From contig JACJYZ010000002.1 in assembly GCA_020635855.1 (NCBI GenBank), positions 682,001-746,000 of the forward strand: a DNA stretch of 64,000 nt, read 5' to 3'. The stretch's first letter is position 1. Each line of letters opens with the position of its first letter. The stretch comes from Flavobacteriales bacterium (GTDB lineage Bacteria; Bacteroidota; Bacteroidia; JACJYZ01). The notes under the pieces are model-generated. The model was given only the letters and a program-made list of their open reading frames with translations, was not told the DNA's origin and searched no databases. This document shows positions 43,226 through 51,200 of the stretch, piece by piece. A program made the translations under genes and the position numbers.

Positions 43226-43806
43226 GGGAGAAAAGGCATATATCAGGGTTTGTGCTTGCGGGTGGAAAGAGTACCCGGATGGGGCGCGATAAGGCCTGGA
43301 TTGTTGTGAAGGGAAGGCCAATGATCGTGCATGCCATCAGTGCTTTGGAACCTATTTGCAATACCGTGGCCATTGTTGCCCAAGGCGAAATGTATAACAG
43401 TTTGGGCGTACCCATATATCAGGATGTGGTTGTGGGGGCAGGACCGCTTGCCGGTATTTGTACGGCCCTGGCTGTTTCTGATACCGAGGTCAATGTGTTT
43501 ACATGCTGTGACAGCCCGTTCGTGGTACCTGATCTCCTGAGATTGCTGTTGGAGCAATCGGAAGGTTTTGATGCCGTGGTTCCCAGGATGAAAGATGCCG
43601 TTTATCCCCTCACTGCTGTTTACAAACGTACCTGCCTGCCTGCATTTGAAGCATGCCTGATGGCGGGTCAACTAAGTGTGAAAAAGACCATACACAGTGT
43701 GCACGTGAAATATGTGGATGTATTGGATGAGGATCCTTTTCTTGAAGCGCGTGTGCTCATGAACATCAATACACCCCGGGAATTGGAGAAAATCGATGCA
43801 ATATGA
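43222..43806 (+). CDS. mobA: Molybdenum cofactor guanylyltransferase
   Basis: The 194-residue enzyme attaches GMP to Moco to form the MGD cofactor used by NarG. The nucleotide-binding N-terminus reads LAGGKSTRMGRDKAW, and the metal-binding Asp appears in TCCDSPFV. The start at 43222 overlaps the TSUP gene (ATGA) and its end overlaps moaD (ATGA), so translation is coupled on both sides. Confidence 0.92.
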   Translation: MREKRHISGFVLAGGKSTRMGRDKAWIVVKGRPMIVHAISALEPICNTVAIVAQGEMYNSLGVPIYQDVVVGAGPLAGICTALAVSDTEVNVFTCCDSPFVVPDLLRLLLEQSEGFDAVVPRMKDAVYPLTAVYKRTCLPAFEACLMAGQLSVKKTIHSVHVKYVDVLDEDPFLEARVLMNINTPRELEKIDAI

Positions 43807-44042
43807 AGATTACAATAAGATATTTCGGTCAGGTTTGTGACGTGGTGCGATTGCAGGTAGAAAACCTGGATGTTGACGAAGGGATTACGCTCGCAGAACT
43901 TCAGTTCCTGTTGAGAAAGAGATATGAAACATGGGATCCGTCCATCTGCCGGTTGGCCGTCAATCAGGTTTTGGAAAATGGTGGAACGGTACTACGTGCC
44001 GGTGACGAAGTGGCTGTTTTGCCGCCGTACGCCGGAGGTTAG
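43803..44042 (+). CDS. moaD: Molybdopterin synthase sulfur carrier subunit
   Basis: The 79-residue ubiquitin-like protein begins MKITIRYFGQ and ends with the obligatory Gly-Gly (PPYAGG), which is thiocarboxylated to donate sulfur to precursor Z. No moeB-type activating enzyme is encoded in the window. It is coupled to mobA and lies 37 bp before moaE. Confidence 0.93.
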   Translation: MKITIRYFGQVCDVVRLQVENLDVDEGITLAELQFLLRKRYETWDPSICRLAVNQVLENGGTVLRAGDEVAVLPPYAGG

Positions 44043-44079
44043 GAGTTGACATTCGGTGAATGCATGAGATGAACAATAC

Positions 44080-44544
44080 ATGATACGAAGGTTTATGCAA
44101 AAAGTAGAAACGAAAAAAAGACAAGTGTGGGTGGAGGGTGCGATCCCTCCGACAGCCATTGCGCAGTCTATAGCCAAACATCAGACCCAAACAAAGATTG
44201 GAGCGCATCAGTTGTTTTTGGGGCAGGTCAGGGCTGATGTGGTTGAAGGAAAAACGGTATCTGCTATTGAGTATTCCGCATATAAGGAAATGGCGGAGCC
44301 CGTTCTTGAGAAGATCAGGGAAGGCGCCTTCACTCGATTTGATATTACCTGTCTGCATATTCATCATAGCCTCGGTACTGTTGAGGCAGGTGGAATATGC
44401 CTTTTTGTGTTTGTTTCCGCCTCACATCGCAAAGCGGCTTCTGAAGCCGTTCATTTTATCGTTGAGGCTATCAAAAGCAAGGTGCCGATCTTCGGCAAGG
44501 AGATTTTTGGCGATCAAACATACCAGTGGAAAACAAACAAATGA
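44080..44544 (+). CDS. moaE: Molybdopterin synthase catalytic subunit
   Basis: The 154-residue subunit pairs with MoaD to make molybdopterin. Family blocks are GAHQLFLGQVRAD, IEYSAYKEMAE, ITCLHIHHSLGTVEAGG and KSKVPIFGKEIF with the catalytic-type Lys. Start at 44080, with a second ATG at 44095. It precedes moaCB by 3 bp. Confidence 0.93.
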   Translation: MIRRFMQKVETKKRQVWVEGAIPPTAIAQSIAKHQTQTKIGAHQLFLGQVRADVVEGKTVSAIEYSAYKEMAEPVLEKIREGAFTRFDITCLHIHHSLGTVEAGGICLFVFVSASHRKAASEAVHFIVEAIKSKVPIFGKEIFGDQTYQWKTNK

Positions 44545-44547
44545 ATC

Positions 44548-45471
44548 ATGATAGACATCACCCATAAACCAACAACCTACCGAACGGCCTTAGCTGAGGC
44601 TGTTGTTAAGGTAAGTCTCCCGGAAACCATTGAGGCGATAGAAAGCAACCGGGTTCCGAAGGGAAACGTTTTTGAAATGGCGAAAGCAGCAGGTCTGCTG
44701 GGTGTTAAAAAAACGCCTGACCTTATTCCGGATTGTCATCCACTGCCTGTTGAGTATACAGGGATTTCTTATGAGGTGCTCGATCTGGAAATCAGAATCA
44801 GGGTGGAGATTGGCAGTGTATATAAAACCGGTGTTGAAGTAGAAGCCATGCACGGGGCTTCGGTGGTGGCGTTGACCATGTATGATATGCTGAAACCCAT
44901 TGATAAAAAAATTGAGATAGGCGTCATTCGTTTGGTGGAGAAACGGGGTGGTAAATCAGATTTTGCCGATACCTACAGGAGGGATCTGAGTGCGGCTGTG
45001 GTGGTGTGTTCGGATTCCATCTCTTCCGGCAAGAAAGAGGATCGGGCAGGTAAGGTAATCATGGATAAGTTGAAGGCATGCAATGTGAAAGTGACAGGTT
45101 ATGATATCATTCCGGATGAACCCGAAGCCATCCGGGAAAAGGTGCAGGTGTATTGCGCGTTGGGGGTGGATCTTTTGATCTATACTGGTGGAACGGGTTT
45201 GTCTGCAAGGGATGTTACGCCCGAAACGATAGCGCCCCTCCTGGATCGCCAGATGCCCGGAGTGATGGAAGCGGCACGGAGTTACGGGCAGGCCCGAACT
45301 CCCTATTCCATGCTTTCCAGGGGCATTGCAGGCACCATCGGGCACACATTGGTTCTTACGCTTCCGGGTTCAACCGGGGGGGCAACGGAAACAATGGATG
45401 CCCTGTTTCCATCCATTCTTCATGTTTTCAAAATCATGCGCGGAGCCAGCCATGAAAAAAGACCTGAATAG
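44548..45471 (+). CDS. moaCB: Fused MoaC-MoaB molybdenum cofactor biosynthesis protein
   Basis: Residues 1-150 are MoaC (cyclic pyranopterin monophosphate synthase), with LIPDCHPLP and VEVEAMHGASVVALTMYDMLK. Residues 150-300 are MoaB/Mog (molybdopterin adenylyltransferase), with VVCSDSISSGKKEDRAG, TGGTGLSARDVTPE and LTLPGSTGG. The fusion joins an early and a late step of the pathway in one chain and is known from Bacteroidota. It is the last enzyme gene of the operon. Confidence 0.94.
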   Translation: MIDITHKPTTYRTALAEAVVKVSLPETIEAIESNRVPKGNVFEMAKAAGLLGVKKTPDLIPDCHPLPVEYTGISYEVLDLEIRIRVEIGSVYKTGVEVEAMHGASVVALTMYDMLKPIDKKIEIGVIRLVEKRGGKSDFADTYRRDLSAAVVVCSDSISSGKKEDRAGKVIMDKLKACNVKVTGYDIIPDEPEAIREKVQVYCALGVDLLIYTGGTGLSARDVTPETIAPLLDRQMPGVMEAARSYGQARTPYSMLSRGIAGTIGHTLVLTLPGSTGGATETMDALFPSILHVFKIMRGASHEKRPE

Positions 45472-45489
45472 ATGTAACCACAAAATGGA

Positions 45490-45870
45490 ATGTTTCAGTT
45501 TCGGTATAACAGTTACCATAAGATCATCACCGCGCTGATCATATTTGTTTGGGCCATCTGGCATTTTTCTGGGCCGGGGAACAAAGTGGATCAGTACGGT
45601 AACGGGCAGATCAAACGATCAGGCGGGTACAATCAGTCAAAAACCGATGGAAGATGGGTTTGGTACTATGAAAATGGTAAGAGAAGGATGGAGGGAGCTT
45701 TTAAAAATGGAAAGCGTAATGGTTTGTGGGTTACCTGGGATGCATCCGGAAATAAGTTAACGGAAGGCTGGTATGAAAATGACCGGTTGGATGGAGAATT
45801 TGTGAGATGGAATCCCGTGACGCATGAGGAGACACGCACGCAGTACCGCAATGATATAAAGGTTCGGTAA
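45490..45870 (+). CDS. Membrane-anchored MORN/YwqK-repeat protein
   Basis: The 126-residue protein has an N-terminal membrane helix (about 10-26) and then at least three MORN-type repeats (QIKRSGGYNQSKTDGRW, RRMEGAFKNGKRNGLW, KLTEGWYENDRLDGEF). It lies 18 bp after moaCB and may be co-transcribed, but nothing ties it to molybdenum. Function unknown. Confidence 0.75.
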   Translation: MFQFRYNSYHKIITALIIFVWAIWHFSGPGNKVDQYGNGQIKRSGGYNQSKTDGRWVWYYENGKRRMEGAFKNGKRNGLWVTWDASGNKLTEGWYENDRLDGEFVRWNPVTHEETRTQYRNDIKVR

Positions 45871-45888
45871 GTAAGTTGAAACGCCGGG

Positions 45889-46356
45889 TTAGGCTGGGAT
45901 TTCAAACCGGGTTTCCCATTTGCTGTTTTCTGTCTTAGTATCTATAACGACTTTCATGAATGTCCTGTCTCCTTCTTTTAGAATACTTCGGTCGCAAATG
46001 GTTCCTGCTTTTCCGTTGTTTTCATCGGATGCTTCAATTACGTCTCCGATTCGCGGCATGAAAGGGTAATAAATGGTAAGTTTCTCATCCTCCGTTTGCA
46101 CCAGTTCCAGTGCGGTCTCAAACAAAATCTCTTCAAACCGTTCACCAATCATGTAGTCGGTGATTTCTTTTTCCGCTTCATCCTGGAGTTTGCTGGTCCA
46201 GCTGAAGAAACGTTCGATGGATGCCTGTTTAAGTTTGGGTTGTATGTATTCCGGGAACGGTGAACGAATATGCTCCCTGTCGCGGAACCAGAAATCGAAC
46301 GTTTCTTCAACGAGTTCGCTGCTTTCAATAGATGTAGGGTCTAGTTCTTTTCTCAT
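45889..46356 (-). CDS. Unknown 155-residue protein coupled to Ric
   Basis: I do not recognise this protein. It is acidic and soluble, with an alpha-helical first half rich in Phe/Trp (ETFDFWFRDREHIR, RFFSWTSKLQDEAEKE) and a beta-rich second half (PRIGDVIEASDENNGKAGTICD, FMKVVIDTKTE). There is no signal peptide or membrane helix. Its ATG overlaps the Ric stop (ATGA), so it is translated with Ric and should share its Fnr-type control, pointing to a role in NO stress or Fe-S repair. Confidence 0.75.
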   Translation of the reverse strand: MRKELDPTSIESSELVEETFDFWFRDREHIRSPFPEYIQPKLKQASIERFFSWTSKLQDEAEKEITDYMIGERFEEILFETALELVQTEDEKLTIYYPFMPRIGDVIEASDENNGKAGTICDRSILKEGDRTFMKVVIDTKTENSKWETRFEIPA

Positions 46357-47078
46357 AGTTGATTGGATTCTTTTTCGAGTTGAATGGCCCGTGGAAATAA
46401 AATATTGTTTTCAAGGTGCACGTGCATATGAAGATCCTTTTCGAATTCTTCAAGTAGTTTAAAAGATACCCGGTATGTATTGCACGCATGGGACGGCGGC
46501 GAATAATCATTGGTCAACGACCGTATTTCACTCATGCAATCTCCCGCCTGTTCGTGTTCCTGTTCCATCATCTGAATGGGGTATTGGATGGTTCCAAAAC
46601 CGGGTTTGGGTGCCGGTTGACCTTTGCTCCAATATTCGTCAAGGGTTTGGATGTATGGAAACAGGATCGATTCTTCTTTGTACATGTGAACGGTTAATTC
46701 CTCGGCCATAAGAGAAAATAGATGGTATATCTTTTTTAGCTCCGGGTTGTGTTCGCCATGTACCTTTTCCACCTTGGAAAGGTATTGGTCCAATTCCAAA
46801 AGGGTTCTTTTTGTATACACGTGATGGTGATCCACAATGTAATCCACCAGCTGGGTTAATGGCCATTCGGTATATCGCGATTCGTTCGTGTCGGTTTCAC
46901 CGGAGAGGGCATTCAACTCATCCAAAAGCAATGACATGTTGGCGTCTTTGGATTGGCATGCTTTTTCAATGGTCTTTCCGCCTCCGCAACAAAAATCAAT
47001 ACCATGTTTTCGGAACACCGAAGCGGTTCTGTAATCTGTAGTTACAACCGCTCCTACCTGATCGAGTTTGTTTATCAT
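46353..47078 (-). CDS. ric: Iron-sulfur cluster repair di-iron protein (Ric/ScdA/YtfE)
   Basis: The 241-residue protein has the N-terminal ScdA domain (ASVFRKHGIDFCCGGGKTIEKAC), then a hemerythrin-like four-helix domain with His ligands (VDYIVDHHHVYTK, HKE-type blocks and LHMHVHLENNILFP). Ric repairs Fe-S clusters damaged by NO or oxidants, a need that arises during nitrate respiration. The start at 47078 fits the family; the frame is open 21 codons further up, but there it would overlap the predicted promoter. Confidence 0.93.
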   Translation of the reverse strand: MINKLDQVGAVVTTDYRTASVFRKHGIDFCCGGGKTIEKACQSKDANMSLLLDELNALSGETDTNESRYTEWPLTQLVDYIVDHHHVYTKRTLLELDQYLSKVEKVHGEHNPELKKIYHLFSLMAEELTVHMYKEESILFPYIQTLDEYWSKGQPAPKPGFGTIQYPIQMMEQEHEQAGDCMSEIRSLTNDYSPPSHACNTYRVSFKLLEEFEKDLHMHVHLENNILFPRAIQLEKESNQL

Positions 47079-47102
47079 GATTTTGCCTTTGATTGTATGG
47101 TC

Positions 47103-47146
47103 CAAAATTATTGCTGTGTGGGTGCTCAAACAATGATCCATATCAT
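47103..47146 (-). promoter_or_regulatory. Predicted class II Crp/Fnr promoter of ric
   Basis: The perfect palindrome ATGATCCATATCAT (47133-47146) is followed on the minus strand by TAATTTTG (47110-47103), a -7 box at the common 29.5-bp spacing. The ric ATG lies 25 bp after the box. Confidence 0.78.
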
Positions 47147-47173
47147 AGATTATCTGATATGAATGTTTGACTG

Positions 47174-47187
47174 ATGATTCAGGTCAT
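47174..47187 (+). promoter_or_regulatory. Predicted Crp/Fnr site upstream of the carbonic anhydrase gene
   Basis: ATGATTCAGGTCAT fits the ATGAY-N4-RTCAT palindrome exactly. At the usual spacing (47210) the sequence GTCCTTCG is only a poor -7 box. If used, transcription would start near 47223, which favours the carbonic anhydrase start at 47261 over earlier ATGs. Confidence 0.55.
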
Positions 47188-47260
47188 GTTTTGAAAGTGG
47201 TTTTCTGTCGTCCTTCGCATGCAGGATTTTTACATGAACAACCAACAAGGAACGAGAGAG

Positions 47261-47893
47261 ATGCAAGAGAGCTATCAAAGGCTGATTCGTAACAACCGAA
47301 ATTGGGCTGAACAGCAGGTAAGGCAGGATAAGGATTATTTCAGAAAACTCTCCCTGGGGCAATCTCCTGAGTACCTGTGGATCGGTTGTTCGGATAGCCG
47401 CATACCTGCAAATGAAGTGACCGGGACACACCCGGGAGAAATATTTGTACATCGGAACATCGCCAACGTGGTGATTCAAACGGATATGAATTTGCTGAGT
47501 GTTTTATACTATGCCGTGGATATTCTGCACGTAAAGCATGTGATCGTATGCGGTCATTATGGATGCGGGGGTGTCTGTGCCGCCATGCAAAACACTGATT
47601 TCGGATTTGTGAACAATTGGCTGCGAGGAATCAAGCAGGTGTATGAAATACATCACCGGGAACTTGACGGGATCACGGAACGCGAACAACGTGAAGATCG
47701 GTTGGTGGAGTTGAACGTGATGGAGCAGGTCAACAACCTGGCGAAAACCCGCATCGTTCAGCGGGCGTGGAAGAACAGTGAACTCCAGATTCACGGGTGG
47801 GTGTATGACGGAAGAGATGGCCTGATCAAGGACCTGAAGTACGACATCAACAGGATTGAAAATCTGCCCCGTATCTACCGCTACGACCTATAA
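47261..47893 (+). CDS. can: Beta-class carbonic anhydrase
   Basis: The 210-residue enzyme interconverts CO2 and bicarbonate. Zinc ligands and partners are Cys43-x-Asp45-x-Arg47 in CSDSR and His99/Cys102 in GHYGCGG. ATG at 47261 follows an AAGGA site and gives the usual family N-terminus (MQESYQRLIRNNRNW); ATGs at 47219 and 47234 are in frame. It is divergent from ric, with a Crp/Fnr-type palindrome on each side of the shared gap. Confidence 0.9.
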   Translation: MQESYQRLIRNNRNWAEQQVRQDKDYFRKLSLGQSPEYLWIGCSDSRIPANEVTGTHPGEIFVHRNIANVVIQTDMNLLSVLYYAVDILHVKHVIVCGHYGCGGVCAAMQNTDFGFVNNWLRGIKQVYEIHHRELDGITEREQREDRLVELNVMEQVNNLAKTRIVQRAWKNSELQIHGWVYDGRDGLIKDLKYDINRIENLPRIYRYDL

Positions 47894-48004
47894 AATCATT
47901 GACCTGTCCTTTATGCTGCTTCTTCTACATATGGGAGGATGGGATTGTCCATTTATCCGGGTATTTCGCGCGATAATGTAATTCTGATTTATTCATGGTG
48001 AAAT

Positions 48005-48048
48005 ATGATCTGTCTCATTTTTTGTACATGGGCCAACGGCTTCTTTTG
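48005..48048 (+). promoter_or_regulatory. Predicted class II Crp/Fnr promoter of the narK operon
   Basis: ATGATCTGTCTCAT (48005-48018) keeps both ATGA/TCAT arms. A near-consensus -7 box TTCTTTTG (48041-48048) starts 29.5 bp from its centre, as at the other sites. The gene starts 33 bp later. Confidence 0.7.
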
Positions 48049-48081
48049 TAGTAAAATGCGCACGCAGTAAACCCTGGAATT

Positions 48082-49575
48082 ATGGAATCGACAACACTTA
48101 CCAAAGGAGCCAACCGCATCTTGTTCTTCAACACGCTTGCCTTTACCATATGTTTTGCTGCATGGATGTTGAACGGTGTTCTGGTTACATTTCTGGTAGA
48201 CAATCAGGTTTTTTCGTGGGGACCGGTTGAGGTTGGCTGGTTGATGGGTATTCCGGTGTTAACAGGTGCCATCTTCCGATTACCAGCTGGAATACTCACC
48301 GATAAATTCGGGGGACGCCCGGTATTCACATGGCTGCTGATTATTTCTGCGATTCCCATGTTCTTGCTGAGTTATGCCAATAGTTTCTGGCAGTTCGCAC
48401 TTTGTAGTTTCGGGTTTGGTCTCACCGGGACAAGCTTTGCGGTGGGAATAGCATTCACATCGATTTGGTACCCCAAGAAGTGGCAGGGAACAGCCCTGGG
48501 AACTTTCGGCGCGGGAAATGCCGGAGCAGCGATTACCACATTGCTGGCCCCTACCATTCTTAAGAATCTGACCGATGGCGGAACCCATATTGAGGGTTGG
48601 AGAACGCTGCCTGTGATATACGCTGTGGGGTTGGTGGTGATGGCCATTATCTTCTTCCTCTTTACCACGAACAAAAAACCGGCTACCAGCAACAAAACGT
48701 TGGCGGGTATGTTGGCGCCCCTTTCTTCCTTGCGGGTGTGGCGATTCGGACTGTACTATTTTCTGGTCTTCGGATGTTTTGTAGCCTTCTCGCAATGGCT
48801 GGTGCCGTATTTCGTGAATGTGTATTTCCTGCCACTTGTCACCGCCGGGATTTTTGCGGCCCTGTTCAGTTTTCCCTCCGGTGTGATCAGGGCTTTGGGT
48901 GGCTGGTTGTCGGATAAATGGGGTGGACGAAAGGTGATGTATTGGGTGCTGAGTTCATCGGTTGTGATCAGTGCGATGCTGATTGTTCCAAGGATGGATA
49001 TATTCTCTCCGGGCCGCGGAGTGATGGCGCGGGCGGGTGGAGTTGTTCAGGAGGTTACTCCCGAGGGAATTGTGGTTGGAAGCAATACATACCCGTTAAA
49101 ACACAAGGAAGCCAAGTTGGATAATATTGGAAGCAGGGAATTGATTTTTCCTACAAAAGAGGTATGGCAAGAGCCTGTGGTGAAACAAGGTGATGAGGTG
49201 ACCAAAAAACAACTCCTGGCCAAAGGGATCACGCATGTGTACTTTCAAGCGAATGTATGGGTGTTTGCCGTGCTTGCCATCCTGATCGGATCGATCTGGG
49301 GAATTGGAAAGGCGGCTGTATATAAACATATCCCCGATTATTTCCCCGATGAGGTGGGAGTGGTAGGTGGTATGGTAGGTGTGTTGGGTGGACTCGGAGG
49401 ATTCTTCTGCCCGATCATATTCGGTTATCTTCTGGAAGGAACAGGTTTATGGACCAGCTGCTGGATGTTTATTCTGGCACTTTCCGCCATCTGCCTGATA
49501 TGGATGCGCCGTGTCGTGCAAAAGATGATGCATGCCAAGCACCCTGAAACCATGCGGAAGATAGAGCATCATTAA
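48082..49575 (+). CDS. narK: Nitrate/nitrite transporter, NarK1-like MFS protein
   Basis: The 497-residue protein has twelve predicted helices and the NNP signatures GFGLTGTSFAVGIAFTSIWYP and GAGNAGAAITTLLAP. Nitrate-binding Arg lies in a helix with FRLPAGIL. A soluble insert of about 90 residues (from MDIFSPGRG to THVYFQANV) sits in the second half. Its VVKQGDEVTKKQLLAKG segment resembles a biotinyl/lipoyl-type hairpin. NarK1-like members are usually proton-coupled nitrate importers; assignment of direction is by analogy. It is first of a five-gene unit. Confidence 0.9.
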   Translation: MESTTLTKGANRILFFNTLAFTICFAAWMLNGVLVTFLVDNQVFSWGPVEVGWLMGIPVLTGAIFRLPAGILTDKFGGRPVFTWLLIISAIPMFLLSYANSFWQFALCSFGFGLTGTSFAVGIAFTSIWYPKKWQGTALGTFGAGNAGAAITTLLAPTILKNLTDGGTHIEGWRTLPVIYAVGLVVMAIIFFLFTTNKKPATSNKTLAGMLAPLSSLRVWRFGLYYFLVFGCFVAFSQWLVPYFVNVYFLPLVTAGIFAALFSFPSGVIRALGGWLSDKWGGRKVMYWVLSSSVVISAMLIVPRMDIFSPGRGVMARAGGVVQEVTPEGIVVGSNTYPLKHKEAKLDNIGSRELIFPTKEVWQEPVVKQGDEVTKKQLLAKGITHVYFQANVWVFAVLAILIGSIWGIGKAAVYKHIPDYFPDEVGVVGGMVGVLGGLGGFFCPIIFGYLLEGTGLWTSCWMFILALSAICLIWMRRVVQKMMHAKHPETMRKIEHH

Positions 49576-49619
49576 AATAGGGCCGGATACCTAAATAGGA
49601 ACCAATAGTAACATCAGCT

Positions 49620-51176
49620 ATGTCAGTCAATATCAATCATTGGAATGTGGAAGATCCGGAGTTCTGGAATAGCACCGGAAAAAGGATCGCCAACAAAAAC
49701 CTGTGGATATCAATCCCCGCTTTGCTCCTTTCATTTTCTGTATGGATCATGTGGGGCATGTTGGTTACCTACATGAAAGACTTTGGGTTCACCTTCGGTT
49801 TGTTGAAAAACCTATCTGTAGGAAGTGCAGAGTATGAAAAGGTCATGTCGGATATCAACGGCATGTACTATACGTTGCCGGCTATTGCCGGACTCGCCGG
49901 TGCAACGCTCCGTTTGCCGAATTCTTTTCTGATTGCATTGGGTGGAGGGCGGAATGTGATCTTTGTAACCACGGCGTTGCTTATCATTCCTGCCGTGGGA
50001 ACCGGGTATGGACTGAGTGACCCGGATACGTCCTATGCCTATTTTGCAGCCATGGCGCTGTTGTCCGGATTCGGTGGTGGCAACTTCGCATCTTCCATGA
50101 ATAACATCAGCTACTTCTTTCCCAAAAAAGTGCAGGGATATGCTTTGGGAATGAATGCCGGCATCGGGAACCTGGGAGTGGCGGTTATGCAAAAACTCAT
50201 CCCCCTTGTTGTGCCAATTGCCCTCTTTGCATCCGCGAGCACGGCCGTGGTAAACGATGTTCCATTTCCTGGGGTCCAGAATGCAGGATGGGTATGGGTA
50301 CCGCTCTTGGTTTTGTCCTCCATTGCCGCATTTATTGGAATGAACAATGTGGTTACCGGAACGCCGGAATTACCAAACACCTTTCAGGGTGTCACCAAAA
50401 CGCTGATCATGGTGTTTTACGGTGTGGTGGCCGCTGCGGTTGGCGGTTATCTCCTTATCGGGTTGAAGGTTAATATGTGGGTGGTGCTTCCTATAGTTAT
50501 TCTTCTCAGTGTGTTGCTGATGAAGTATGCAACACCTTCGGCCATTCAAGGAAACCTGAAAAAGCAGTTCTCCATTTTGAGTGATAAACATAACTGGATC
50601 ATGACGGTCATCTATACAATGACGTTTGGTTCTTTTATCGGGTACTCCGCTGCCTTCCCCAAATTGTGCCAGGATATATTCCCCGATGCCAATTACCGCC
50701 TGTGGGTGTTTTTGGGACCGGCTATTGGCGCATTGATACGGCCTGTAGGCGGCATCATATCCGATCGGCTGAACAGCGGATCCAAGGTGACCACGTGGAG
50801 CACCGTCTTGCAGATAGTGGGTGCCATTGCGGTGGCCTATTTTGTGATTAAGGCAAGAAATTCTGCAAACCCACTTGAGTTCTGGTGGCCGTTTTTCGGA
50901 TGTTTCATGTTGCTGTTCCTCGCAACCGGTATCGGGAACGGATCAACCTTTCGCAGTATCCCATATATCTTCAGTAAGGAAAAAGCCGGCCCGGTATTGG
51001 GTTGGACCTCTGCCATTGCGGCATACGGAGCATTTATCATCCCCAATATTTTCGGTCAGGAGATCAAGGCAGGGCACCCGGAATATGCCTTGTATGGTTT
51101 TACGGTATACTACCTGATTTGCCTGGTGCTGAACTGGTGGTTTTATGATCGAAAGAATTCCGGAATACAATGTTGA
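49620..51176 (+). CDS. narK: Nitrate/nitrite antiporter, NarK2-like MFS protein
   Basis: The 518-residue NNP-family transporter lies 44 bp after the first narK. Signatures are LAGATLRLPNSFLIALGGGRNV with the conserved Arg, GFGGGNFASSMNNISYFFPKKVQG and GNLGVAVMQKLIPL. Having two different NarK proteins in tandem matches the common NarK1/NarK2 arrangement, one importing nitrate and one exchanging it for nitrite. The long N-terminal cytoplasmic segment (NHWNVEDPEFWNSTGK) is typical of the second type. Confidence 0.9.
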   Translation: MSVNINHWNVEDPEFWNSTGKRIANKNLWISIPALLLSFSVWIMWGMLVTYMKDFGFTFGLLKNLSVGSAEYEKVMSDINGMYYTLPAIAGLAGATLRLPNSFLIALGGGRNVIFVTTALLIIPAVGTGYGLSDPDTSYAYFAAMALLSGFGGGNFASSMNNISYFFPKKVQGYALGMNAGIGNLGVAVMQKLIPLVVPIALFASASTAVVNDVPFPGVQNAGWVWVPLLVLSSIAAFIGMNNVVTGTPELPNTFQGVTKTLIMVFYGVVAAAVGGYLLIGLKVNMWVVLPIVILLSVLLMKYATPSAIQGNLKKQFSILSDKHNWIMTVIYTMTFGSFIGYSAAFPKLCQDIFPDANYRLWVFLGPAIGALIRPVGGIISDRLNSGSKVTTWSTVLQIVGAIAVAYFVIKARNSANPLEFWWPFFGCFMLLFLATGIGNGSTFRSIPYIFSKEKAGPVLGWTSAIAAYGAFIIPNIFGQEIKAGHPEYALYGFTVYYLICLVLNWWFYDRKNSGIQC

Positions 51177-51200
51177 CACATCGAACCAATTCATATTGAC

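Noticed and set aside
45490..45870. Toxin-antitoxin system based on the YwqK 'antitoxin' label
   Set aside because: Only MORN-type repeats are seen, there is no adjacent toxin gene, and a similar module is found fused to a membrane protein at 13.7 kb.
47219..47260. Earlier start codons for carbonic anhydrase (47219, 47234)
   Set aside because: They lie at or near the expected transcription start and before the family's usual N-terminus, whereas 47261 has an AAGGA site.
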